Of a DNA stretch of 9,365 nucleotides, positions 1 through 5,326 are shown one piece after another. The translations under genes and the position numbers were made by a program. The stretch spans positions 1-9,365 of the forward strand of contig JADGGF010000145.1 in NCBI GenBank assembly GCA_019690055.1. The letters are read 5' to 3'. Numbering within the stretch: position 1 is the first letter of the stretch; every line of letters starts with the position of its first letter. This stretch comes from Micromonosporaceae bacterium. Lineage in GTDB: Bacteria; Actinomycetota; Actinomycetes; Mycobacteriales; Micromonosporaceae. The notes under the pieces are model-generated. The model did no database searches and was not told the DNA's origin. It saw nothing but the letters and a program-made list of their open reading frames with translations.

Positions 1-1
1 C

Positions 2-742
2 ATCACGGCGGCGTCGCTCATCACGGTCGCGCCGGAGTCGGCCACGGCCGTGGCCGAGGTCCGTCGGCTGGGCGTGGTGCCGCACCTGCACGTCACGCTC
101 AGCAGCGAGCGGGGCCTGCCGCCGTGGCGACCGCTGTCCGACGCGACGAGCCTGGTCGATGACTCCGGCGTGCTGGGCCCGGATCCGGTGGCGGTGGCCG
201 AGCGCGCCGTGGTGGCGGACGTGGTGGGAGAGATGGACGCGCAGCTGGCCTGGCTGCGCGGGCAGGGCGTGGCCCCCCGGGCGGCCGACTCGCACGCGGG
301 CGTCCTGTATGGACTGTCCGGCCGGTCACTGCTGGCCGACACGCTGCAGTGGTGCGCGCGCCACGGCCTGGCGTTCCGGCTGCCGCGGGACCCGCGGCCC
401 TGGTGGGGCGGACCGCTGCCGGCACCGCTCGCCGCCGCCCACGAGCAGGCGGTCGCGCTGGCCGACTCGCTCGGGGTGCCGCTGCCCGCGACGGTGGTGA
501 CCAACCGACGGCCGGCGGGGGAACTGGGCGGGTACGCGGCGCTGCGGGACACGATGCTCGCCTGCCTGGCCGGGCTGCCCGACGGCACCAGCGAGCTGTT
601 CCTTCATCCGTCCCGCGCCGACGCGGTTCCCGGACCCGCCGGCGTCGTGCGGGCGTGGGAGGCCCGGCTGGTGCGGGATCCGGTGTGGCACCGGGCGATC
701 GCGGTCGAGGGCATCGAGCTGGTGTCCCGCTGGTGGCCCTGA
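2..742 (+). CDS. YdjC/ChbG-family carbohydrate deacetylase, 5' end outside the window
   Basis: The reading frame is open from base 2, so the start lies left of the window; the GTG at 50 is internal. Sequence before it (ITAASL...) already matches the family's early core, which normally follows an N-terminal DDFG metal motif not visible here. Visible landmarks are HLHVTL (about 82-99; family GLHLTL, metal/active-site His), SLVDDSG, a helix ending in ADSHAGVLYG (family DSH, second metal-binding His) and ELFLHPS (family E-L-x-x-HP). These enzymes are metal-dependent hydrolases that remove N-acetyl groups from chito-oligosaccharides or related sugars. The 246 visible residues fit a family length near 260-290. 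The DSHAG-LYG form resembles an actinobacterial subfamily of untested substrate, so the exact substrate is unknown. The next gene converges on it, and a GC-rich hairpin follows 16 nt after the stop. Confidence 0.82.
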   Translation: MTAASLITVAPESATAVAEVRRLGVVPHLHVTLSSERGLPPWRPLSDATSLVDDSGVLGPDPVAVAERAVVADVVGEMDAQLAWLRGQGVAPRAADSHAGVLYGLSGRSLLADTLQWCARHGLAFRLPRDPRPWWGGPLPAPLAAAHEQAVALADSLGVPLPATVVTNRRPAGELGGYAALRDTMLACLAGLPDGTSELFLHPSRADAVPGPAGVVRAWEARLVRDPVWHRAIAVEGIELVSRWWP

Positions 743-757
743 CGACCAAGCTGGGCG

Positions 758-776
758 GGGTGCCGCTGCGGCGCCC
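758..776 (+). terminator. Hairpin after the deacetylase gene
   Basis: GGGTGCC (758-764) pairs with GGCGCCC (770-776) around a 5-nt loop, with one G-U pair. It begins 16 nt after the stop at 742. There is no T-run, as is usual for high-GC actinobacteria. It is a candidate terminator by position and structure only. Confidence 0.45.
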
Positions 777-782
777 TGCATG

Positions 783-828
783 ATCGGATGGACTTGGTGC
801 TGTTATAGCGACACTGAATCCACCCGAT
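783..828. repeat. 46-bp imperfect palindrome filling a convergent gap
   Basis: Two 21-nt arms (783-803 and 808-828) surround a TATA centre. Fourteen positions pair as Watson-Crick. The seven others are all transition differences, so in + strand RNA they become four G-U and three A-C pairs. Base composition is near balanced, unlike the GC-rich flanks. It sits between the deacetylase stop (742) and the oxidoreductase stop (832). It could be a bidirectional terminator or a decayed palindromic repeat element; copy number elsewhere cannot be seen from this window. Confidence 0.6.
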
Positions 829-831
829 GAC

Positions 832-2019
832 CTAAGGCTGGGGGTCGGGCTGGCTCTCGCGGGCCACCGGGCAGTGGGTCGTCGTGTAGATCGTCGGCAT
901 GCATCGGTTGCAGTGGATGCAGCGCGAGGTCGTGGTGGGGTCGGTGCGGATGTGCTCCACCAGGTCCGGCTCGCGCAGCAGCGCCCGGGCCATGGCCACG
1001 AACTCGAAGCCCTCGCGCATCGCCGTGTCGATACCGGTCCGGTCGGTCACCCCGCCGAGCAGGACGAGCGGCAGGGACAGCGCGGCCCGGAACTGCCGGG
1101 CGTACTCCAGGAAGTACAGCGGCCGGTACGGGTACGCCTTGAGGAACGCGCGACCGACCAGGCGCAGCCCCAGCCGCAGCACCGGCGGCTGGGTGGCGGC
1201 GAACTCCCGCACGGGCGCGTCGCCGCGGAACAGGTACATCGGGTTCAGCAGGGACGAACCGCCGGTCAGCACCAGCGCATCGACGTGGCCGTCGGCCTCC
1301 AGCATCTGGGCGAAGGGGATCGACTCCGCCAGATCGAAACCGCCCCGGACCCCGTCGGCCATGTTCAGTTTCGCGAGCACCGCCACCGAGTCACCGGCCT
1401 TCTTCCGGACCGCGGCAAGGATGCGGCGGGGGAACTCCGCCCGTCGCGCCAGCGAGCCGCCCCAGGCGTCGCGGCGCCGGTTCACGCGCGGGCTCAGGAA
1501 GGCGCTGGCGAGATAGTTGTGTCCTAAGTGGACCTCAACGGCGTCGAAGCCGACCTCGCGGGCCCAGGCGGCGGCCTGGCCGTGCGCGTCGATGATGCGC
1601 CGCAGGTCGTCGGCGGTGGCCGGGCGATCGGGCCGCATCGACAATGGGTTGAATCGAATCGATGGGGCCAGCGACGGGAGGCCGTTGGCGGCGGCGTTGG
1701 CCACGGGACCGGCGTGGCCGATCTGCGCGCTGACCAGCGCACCCGTCTCGTGCACCGCCGCGGTCAGCCGGGCCAGACCCGGCAGCGCCTCCGGCCGCCA
1801 CCAGACCTGGTCGGCGTGAATGCGCCCCTCGGGCGACACCGCGAGGTAGGCGACGGTGGTCATCCCGACGCCACCCCGACCGACCTCGGTATGGAAGTCA
1901 ATGAGTTCCTGGCTCACCAGGCCGCCGGGCGCCCGGCCCTCGAAGGTGGCCGACTTGATGATCCGGTTACGCAAGCGGACCGGGCCCAGGTGGGCCGGAG
2001 CGAACGGATCGGGCGGCAC
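832..2019 (-). CDS. NADH:flavin oxidoreductase, Old Yellow Enzyme type with C-terminal Cys cluster
   Basis: A 395-residue FMN-binding TIM-barrel oxidoreductase. The N-terminus PFAPAHLGPVRLRNRI is the family opening. QIGHAG (mid-barrel), VEVHLGHNYLASAFLSP and N-R-R-R-D-x-W-GGS-x-x-R are the OYE/dienoyl-CoA reductase signature. LVLLGGV and FVAMARALLREP form the phosphate-binding end. C367, C370, C373 and C383 (CIHCNRC, then C after nine residues) match the 4Fe-4S ligands of trimethylamine dehydrogenase and FadH, but the C-terminal FAD/NAD(P) domain of those enzymes is absent. The likely role is reduction of an activated C=C bond, with electron input unknown. The GTG start at 2019 fits the family N-terminus. 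The frame stays open to 2286, but that extension would run through the promoter and into the divergent gene. There is no Shine-Dalgarno; TACCCT ends 7 nt upstream. It is divergent from the acyl-CoA dehydrogenase, suggesting shared catabolism. Confidence 0.88.
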   Translation of the reverse strand: MPPDPFAPAHLGPVRLRNRIIKSATFEGRAPGGLVSQELIDFHTEVGRGGVGMTTVAYLAVSPEGRIHADQVWWRPEALPGLARLTAAVHETGALVSAQIGHAGPVANAAANGLPSLAPSIRFNPLSMRPDRPATADDLRRIIDAHGQAAAWAREVGFDAVEVHLGHNYLASAFLSPRVNRRRDAWGGSLARRAEFPRRILAAVRKKAGDSVAVLAKLNMADGVRGGFDLAESIPFAQMLEADGHVDALVLTGGSSLLNPMYLFRGDAPVREFAATQPPVLRLGLRLVGRAFLKAYPYRPLYFLEYARQFRAALSLPLVLLGGVTDRTGIDTAMREGFEFVAMARALLREPDLVEHIRTDPTTTSRCIHCNRCMPTIYTTTHCPVARESQPDPQP

Positions 2020-2026
2020 CCCATCG

Positions 2027-2032
2027 AGGGTA
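2027..2032 (-). promoter_or_regulatory. -10 element TACCCT, leaderless start of the flavin oxidoreductase
   Basis: TACCCT on the minus strand fits TANNNT and leaves 7 nt before the GTG at 2019, which places transcription start at or beside the start codon. No convincing -35 is seen. It agrees with the lack of a ribosome site. Confidence 0.4.
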
Positions 2033-2090
2033 GCGCCGGCGCAGCGGTGTCCCGGCGGCCAGGCCGTGGACCGGCCCGGCGCAGCCGGAC

Positions 2091-2096
2091 TACGAT
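2091..2096 (+). promoter_or_regulatory. -10 element TACGAT of the acyl-CoA dehydrogenase
   Basis: TACGAT is close to TATAAT and predicts a start near 2103, giving a leader of about 44 nt that contains the palindrome at 2110-2125 and the ribosome site. A weak GTGGAC lies 19 nt upstream as a possible -35. Confidence 0.4.
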
Positions 2097-2109
2097 ACGC
2101 CAACCAGTA

Positions 2110-2125
2110 CTGTGGTACGGCACAG
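2110..2125. promoter_or_regulatory. Candidate operator CTGTG-N6-CACAG
   Basis: A perfect 5-bp inverted repeat with a 6-bp spacer lies just downstream of the predicted transcription start and 10 nt before the ribosome site. GTAC occurs at 2107, 2115 and 2127, around and within it. A repressor bound here would block the dehydrogenase gene. The regulator is unknown; the spacing is 2 bp shorter than a CRP site. Confidence 0.35.
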
Positions 2126-2134
2126 AGTACACCT

Positions 2135-2141
2135 GGGGAGG
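2135..2141 (+). promoter_or_regulatory. Ribosome binding site GGGGAGG
   Basis: A strong Shine-Dalgarno that ends 5 nt before the ATG at 2147. It decides the start against the longer open frame reaching back to 1856. Confidence 0.8.
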
Positions 2142-2146
2142 ATGCG

Positions 2147-3313
2147 ATGCCGGCGTCACGAGTGCTGCCATCGTCTGAAGCCGCCGACCTGGTTGAGCTG
2201 GCGCGAACCCTGGCAGCCAAGGAACTGGCCCCGAACGTGGACGAGGCCGAGGCGGCGGGGCAGTTCCCCCGCGAGATCTTCCGCACCCTGGGCCGAGCCG
2301 GGCTGCTCGGCCTGCCCTACCCCGAAGAGGTCGGCGGTGGCGGCCAGCCGTACGAGGTCTACCTGCAGGTGCTCGAGGAGCTGGCGAGCGTGTGGGCCTC
2401 GGTCGCGGTGGGCATCAGCGTCCACACCTTGGCCTGCTACGGCCTGGCCACCTACGGCACGCCCGAACAGCGCGAGCGGCTGCCGGAGCTGCTCGGCGGC
2501 GAGCTGCTGGGGGCGTACTGCCTGAGCGAGCCGCACGCCGGCTCGGACCCGGCGGCGATGACCACCCGGGCCGTCCGCGACGGCGACCACTATGTCCTCA
2601 CCGGGGCGAAGGCCTGGACCACACACGGCGGCCACGCCGACTTCTACCAGGTGATGGCCCGCACCTCGTCCGAGCGCACCGGCATCTCGTGCTTCTTCGT
2701 CCCGGCCGACACCCCGGGCCTGTCGGTCGACCCGCCCGAGCGCAAGATGGGCCTGACCGGCTCGGCCACCGCGACCGTACGCCTTGACGGGGTCCGGGTG
2801 CCGGTCTCCGCGCGCATCGGGGAGGAGGGCCAGGGGCTGCGCATCGCGCTCTCCGCCCTCGACGCCGGGCGGCTCGGCATCGCGGCGGTGGCGACGGGCC
2901 TGGCCCAGGGGGCGCTCGACCGGGCCGTGGCGTACGCCCGCGAGCGCGAGACGTTCGGCAAGCCCATCATCGAGCACCAGGGTCTGGCGTTCCTGCTGGC
3001 CGACATGGAGGCCGCGGTGCAGACCGCGCGGGCCATGACGCTGCAGGCGGCCCGGCGCAAGGACCTCGGCCTGCCGTACACCCGCGAGGCGGCCATCGCC
3101 AAGCTGGTGGCCACGGACAATGCGATGCGGGTCACCACGGACGCGGTGCAGGTGTTCGGTGGCTACGGCTACACCAAGGACTTCCCGATGGAGCGCTACA
3201 TGCGCGAGGCCAAGGTGATGCAGATCTTCGAGGGCACCAACCAGATCCAGCGCATCGTGATCAGTCGCGACCTGGCCAAGGACCGGGCGCCCACACTATC
3301 CACTGTGGCCTGA
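2147..3313 (+). CDS. Acyl-CoA dehydrogenase
   Basis: A 388-residue FAD-dependent acyl-CoA dehydrogenase, full length for the family. It oxidises an acyl-CoA to a trans-2-enoyl-CoA and passes electrons to electron-transfer flavoprotein. Domains run in the usual order: an N-terminal helical domain (about 10-120), a middle beta domain with AYCLSEPHAGSDP (123-135) and a GAKAWTTHG flavin-contact segment (153-161), and a C-terminal helical domain with RETFGKPI (267-274), VFGGYGYTKDFPMERYMRE (336-354) and QIFEGTNQIQR (359-369). E362 in FEGT occupies the catalytic base position of medium/short-chain type enzymes. The start is fixed by GGGGAGG. The chain-length or branched substrate cannot be read from the sequence. 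It is divergent from the flavin oxidoreductase and convergent with a TetR gene. Confidence 0.93.
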   Translation: MPASRVLPSSEAADLVELARTLAAKELAPNVDEAEAAGQFPREIFRTLGRAGLLGLPYPEEVGGGGQPYEVYLQVLEELASVWASVAVGISVHTLACYGLATYGTPEQRERLPELLGGELLGAYCLSEPHAGSDPAAMTTRAVRDGDHYVLTGAKAWTTHGGHADFYQVMARTSSERTGISCFFVPADTPGLSVDPPERKMGLTGSATATVRLDGVRVPVSARIGEEGQGLRIALSALDAGRLGIAAVATGLAQGALDRAVAYARERETFGKPIIEHQGLAFLLADMEAAVQTARAMTLQAARRKDLGLPYTREAAIAKLVATDNAMRVTTDAVQVFGGYGYTKDFPMERYMREAKVMQIFEGTNQIQRIVISRDLAKDRAPTLSTVA

Positions 3314-3346
3314 AAGGCGCGCGGCCCCGGTGTCCAGGCTGTGCGA

Positions 3347-3389
3347 CCTCGACCGGCCGCGGCGTGTGCCTGCAGCCTCGACCGGCCGC
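3347..3389. repeat. 14-nt direct repeat CCTCGACCGGCCGC, two copies
   Basis: Identical copies at 3347-3360 and 3376-3389, 29 nt apart, in the 105-bp gap between convergent genes. The second copy is part of the hairpin at 3376-3394. It may be a chance product of GC-rich sequence or a small duplication. Confidence 0.5.
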
Positions 3390-3394
3390 CGAGG
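3376..3394. terminator. Possible bidirectional terminator between acyl-CoA dehydrogenase and tetR
   Basis: CCTCG (3376-3380) pairs with CGAGG (3390-3394) around a 9-nt loop. The stem is only 5 bp and there is no T-run, so this rests mostly on its place between two converging genes. Confidence 0.3.
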
Positions 3395-3418
3395 GAAGGC
3401 GGGATTCGGCGCTCGGGG

Positions 3419-4033
3419 TCACCGCCGCGAGCGCCGGCGGTCCGACCCGCCCTCGTGCGGCCGGTCAAGGCTGCCCAGGATCAGGTCGGCGAGCTCCCGG
3501 TAGGCGTCGGCGGCGCTCAGCCCGGTCGCCGCCTGGATCTCGCCCCGCTGGATCGCCGCCATCACCGAGGAGACGGCGGCCCCGACGAACGACGCGTGGG
3601 CCGGTCGCAGGACGCCCGCGTTGATGCCCTCGGCGACCAGCGACTGGATGCGCTGGGCCGCGAAGCGGGTGTTCTCGCGGTACACGTCGCCGGCGGGGGC
3701 GAACGCGGCGACATCGGCGAAGAATTCCGCCGACACCGGCTCCAGCTCGGCCGCCACCGCCGCCAGGTAGGTGGCCAGCCGCTCGCGCGGCCCGTCCGCT
3801 GCGGCGACCTTCGCCTCGATGCGCTCGGCCGCGGTCATGAAGTACGAGCGCACGGCGGCCACGACCAGCTGCTCCTTGCTCGGGGCCACCGCATAGAGAG
3901 TGCTGCGCGAACACCGGAGCCGGTCGGCCAGGTCGGCGATGCTGAACTTGGCGAAGCCTTCGGCGAGGAAGAGGTCGCGCAGCTGCCCGAGAATCTCCGC
4001 GCGCCGGGTCATGGGCTGGGAGGCGAGCGGCAT
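3419..4033 (-). CDS. TetR/AcrR-family transcriptional regulator
   Basis: A 204-residue TetR-type repressor. The N-terminal DNA-binding domain is complete: RRAEILGQLRDLFLAEGFAKFSI leads into the helix-turn-helix DLADRLRCSRSTLYAVAPSKEQLV (about 34-57), with the usual YYHF replaced by LYAV. The rest is an all-helical ligand and dimerisation domain (about 65-195) of the kind often grouped with AefR-like regulators; the tail is basic. The ATG at 4033 is preferred because TACGCT ends 6 nt upstream, fitting a leaderless transcript. The ATG at 4012 is the alternative, and neither has a Shine-Dalgarno. A near-perfect palindrome at 4052-4071 lies just upstream, so autoregulation is likely. The ligand is unknown. 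The neighbouring acyl-CoA dehydrogenase and flavin oxidoreductase are possible targets, though the palindrome is not repeated at their promoter. Confidence 0.9.
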   Translation of the reverse strand: MPLASQPMTRRAEILGQLRDLFLAEGFAKFSIADLADRLRCSRSTLYAVAPSKEQLVVAAVRSYFMTAAERIEAKVAAADGPRERLATYLAAVAAELEPVSAEFFADVAAFAPAGDVYRENTRFAAQRIQSLVAEGINAGVLRPAHASFVGAAVSSVMAAIQRGEIQAATGLSAADAYRELADLILGSLDRPHEGGSDRRRSRR

Positions 4034-4039
4034 GCGACC

Positions 4040-4045
4040 AGCGTA
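4040..4045 (-). promoter_or_regulatory. -10 element TACGCT of tetR (leaderless start)
   Basis: TACGCT on the minus strand ends 6 nt before the ATG at 4033, so the predicted first transcribed base is the start codon. The candidate operator just upstream covers the -35 zone. Confidence 0.4.
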
Positions 4046-4051
4046 GACGAC

Positions 4052-4071
4052 ACTCGTTCGGGGGAACGGGT
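4052..4071. promoter_or_regulatory. Candidate TetR autoregulatory operator
   Basis: Arms ACTCGTTC (4052-4059) and GAACGGGT (4064-4071) form an inverted repeat with one mismatch around a 4-bp GGGG centre. It starts 19 bp upstream of the tetR start, over the -35 region. Length and place are typical of TetR operators. The order is GTTC-N4-GAAC, the reverse of an actinobacterial LexA box. Confidence 0.5.
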
Positions 4072-4295
4072 CGGACTGCTTCGGGAAAACTGCCGGTTTC
4101 GCCCGCGCACCGGCCCGCGGGTCCCTAGCCTTGGTTGCGGTGGTTGTTCTGAGCCGTCAGGGCCAGGGCAATCACCGCTTTGTTTGACGCCCTTTGTTGG
4201 GCGCCGCTCCGCCTAATGTGTCCCGCTCGTCTGGCCCCGCGTTACCTGGACAGCTCACGGCACCGTCCACAGCGGTACGTCCACTCCGGACTGTT

Positions 4296-4312
4296 CCCGC
4301 CGCCGCGGGCGG
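4296..4312 (-). terminator. Possible terminator after the minus-strand MarR gene
   Basis: Overlapping CCCGC/GCGGG and CCGCC/GGCGG pairings form a compact GC hairpin 10 nt past the stop of the MarR-type gene. The stem is 5 bp with no T-run. Confidence 0.3.
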
Positions 4313-4322
4313 ACCAACCACG

Positions 4323-4736
4323 TCAATCGGACCAGCCGAGGTTGCGCGCGATCCGCTCCAGCGTCCGCAGTGTCGTGTCGTAGTCCTCACGGGTCAGCCC
4401 GGCCGCCACCCGTTCGCGCAGGTGCGCCACCGAGCTGGCCCGGACCTGATCGAGGCGCGCGCGGCCGGCCGGGGTGAGCTCCAGCCCATCCGGGCGAACG
4501 GTCACCAAGTCGGCGAGGCCGGCCAGATGATCGTCGATCGACTCGGTCCCGGTCAGGAACGGGGCGAGGGCGCGGGCGATCTGCTCCCGGGTGGCGCCCG
4601 GCTGCTCGGCGAGGACGTTGAGGATCTGCCACTGACGGCGGGTCAGGCCCGCCTCGCCGGCGGCCACCGCGAACTGGTCGTCGATGAGCCGGTCGACGGT
4701 CTTGACCCAGTAGCCGATGGGTCGCTGTGCGGACAC
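4323..4736 (-). CDS. MarR-type winged-helix transcriptional regulator
   Basis: A 137-residue protein of MarR size and layout. An N-terminal dimer helix (about 5-28) is followed by LTRRQWQILNVLAEQPGATREQIARALAPFL (31-61, the start of the winged helix), a recognition-helix region TGTESIDDHLAGLADL (62-77), a short wing ending LELTPAGRARL (85-95), and C-terminal dimerisation helices ending LGWSD. The wing is shorter than usual and lacks the DxR motif seen in the divergent MarR gene, so its DNA contact or specificity may differ. The GTG start at 4736 is supported by GAGAGGAG 6 nt upstream. It shares a 92-bp gap with the divergent MarR gene. The effector and targets are unknown; auto- or cross-regulation through the ACATG array is inferred from position. 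Confidence 0.82.
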   Translation of the reverse strand: MSAQRPIGYWVKTVDRLIDDQFAVAAGEAGLTRRQWQILNVLAEQPGATREQIARALAPFLTGTESIDDHLAGLADLVTVRPDGLELTPAGRARLDQVRASSVAHLRERVAAGLTREDYDTTLRTLERIARNLGWSD

Positions 4737-4742
4737 GGGGTA

Positions 4743-4750
4743 CTCCTCTC
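4743..4750 (-). promoter_or_regulatory. Ribosome binding site GAGAGGAG
   Basis: A strong Shine-Dalgarno on the minus strand, 6 nt before the GTG at 4736; it fixes that start. Confidence 0.75.
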
Positions 4751-4786
4751 GCTGCGCCGACGCCGGGCGAGACCGGCTGGGTGGTT

Positions 4787-4815
4787 ACATGTCATAGTAC
4801 ATGCTTTTTGACATG
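4787..4815. promoter_or_regulatory. Candidate MarR operator array, three ACATG sites 12 bp apart
   Basis: ACATG occurs at 4787, 4799 and 4811, exactly 12 bp apart. CATGT (4788-4792) and ACATG (4799-4803) form an inverted repeat with TA at its centre, and CATGTCA (4788-4794) is inverted against TGACATG (4809-4815). The array lies between the two divergent MarR-type genes, over the likely -10 of each direction, and is AT-rich for this window. Confidence 0.5.
4794..4799 (-). promoter_or_regulatory. -10 element TACTAT of the minus-strand MarR gene
   Basis: TACTAT on the minus strand is close to TATAAT and would start transcription near 4787, leaving a leader of about 50 nt that includes the strong ribosome site. 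It lies inside the ACATG array, so binding there should block it. Confidence 0.4.
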
Positions 4816-4816
4816 C

Positions 4817-4822
4817 TAGCCT
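4817..4822 (+). promoter_or_regulatory. -10 element TAGCCT, leaderless start of the plus-strand MarR gene
   Basis: TAGCCT fits TANNNT and ends 6 nt before the GTG at 4829. A perfect TTGACA at 4808-4813 is too close to serve as its -35 and is part of the ACATG array. Confidence 0.35.
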
Positions 4823-4828
4823 CGGTGA

Positions 4829-5284
4829 GTGAGCACCCCGTCCGATCCGGCGACCGTCATCGAGACGGCGCTGTCCACGATCCGTCGCTGGCAGCAGCAG
4901 GGACGCCTCCAACGGGCGGCGATGCCGGGGCAGGACCAGGCCACGCGGAGCCTCACCGGGGCCAAGTTCCGGTACCTCGACGCGCTGGCGGCCGCGGGCG
5001 GCGGGCTCGGCATCGTGGAGATCGCCGAACTCATCGGGGTCGATCAGCCGCGGGCCAGCCGGCTCACCGCCGAGCTGGAGCGCGACGGCCTCGTCGCCCG
5101 CACGCGCGACCCGGCCGACCACCGGCGCCACCTCATCACCCTCACGCCCGCCGGCCGTCGACCAATCGAGCAGGCCACGGCGCGGCGCCGGGAGCGCGTC
5201 GAGCAGGCCCTGCAGGCGCTGACCCCGAGTGAACGGCGGCAGCTCGCCGACCTGCTCACCCGCTTCCTCGCCGCCTGGCCGTAG
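4829..5284 (+). CDS. MarR-family transcriptional regulator
   Basis: A 151-residue canonical MarR protein. An N-terminal dimer helix (about 10-33) precedes LTGAKFRYLDALAAAGGGLGIVEIAELIGV (42-71), recognition helix QPRASRLTAELERDGLV (73-89), the wing RTRDPADHRRHLITLTPAG (91-109) with its D-x-R motif, and C-terminal helices RERVEQALQALTPSERRQLADLLTRFLAAW that complete the dimer interface. The GTG start at 4829 gives the expected full N-terminal helix. There is no clear Shine-Dalgarno, and TAGCCT ends 6 nt upstream, so it is probably leaderless. It diverges from another MarR-type gene and shares the ACATG operator array. A strong hairpin starts 3 nt after the stop. The effector and targets cannot be read; an MFS pump or oxidoreductase, often beside such genes, is not adjacent here. 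Confidence 0.9.
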   Translation: MSTPSDPATVIETALSTIRRWQQQGRLQRAAMPGQDQATRSLTGAKFRYLDALAAAGGGLGIVEIAELIGVDQPRASRLTAELERDGLVARTRDPADHRRHLITLTPAGRRPIEQATARRRERVEQALQALTPSERRQLADLLTRFLAAWP

Positions 5285-5287
5285 GTC

Positions 5288-5304
5288 GGCGTCCGGCGGA
5301 CGCC
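5288..5304. terminator. Bidirectional terminator hairpin
   Basis: GGCGTCC (5288-5294) and GGACGCC (5298-5304) form a perfect 7-bp stem with a 3-nt loop, 3 nt after the MarR stop and between two converging genes only 42 nt apart. The right arm can pair instead with TGGCGTC at 5322-5328. Confidence 0.6.
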
Positions 5305-5326
5305 AGCGTCGGGCGGGATATTGGCG

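Larger units (their letters stand above)
4034..4322. other. 289-bp non-coding region between tetR and the MarR-type gene
   Basis: No convincing gene is seen on either strand. From left to right it holds the tetR promoter and operator (to 4071), an imperfect hairpin at 4082-4105 (CGGG and AAAC paired with GTTT and CCCG around TGCCG), an overlapping GCCGGT/ACCGGC inverted repeat at 4092-4114, a small CGCCC/GGGCG hairpin with a T-rich loop at 4188-4203, and a possible terminator near 4296-4312. TTGACG at 4184 and TAATGT at 4214 resemble promoter boxes but are 24 bp apart, too far for one promoter. Confidence 0.5.

Noticed and set aside
2110..2125. CRP/cAMP site
   Set aside because: TGTG and CACA are separated by 6 bp instead of the 8 bp of the TGTGA-N6-TCACA consensus.
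2020..2286. N-terminal extension of the flavin oxidoreductase to a 484-residue protein
   Set aside because: The added 89 residues are low-complexity, run through the promoter gap and overlap the acyl-CoA dehydrogenase coding start. The family N-terminus begins right at the GTG at 2019.
4055..4068. LexA (SOS) box upstream of tetR
   Set aside because: The actinobacterial SOS box is GAAC-N4-GTTC. Here the arms are in the opposite order, GTTC-N4-GAAC.
4180..4383. 67-residue plus-strand frame in the tetR/MarR gap
   Set aside because: TTG start, no ribosome site, rich in Arg, Pro and Ser, and its 3' part is antisense to the MarR-type gene.
4808..4813. TTGACA as the -35 of the plus-strand MarR gene
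   Set aside because: A -10 at normal spacing would fall inside the coding region and no such box is there. The TTGACA is part of the ACATG array.
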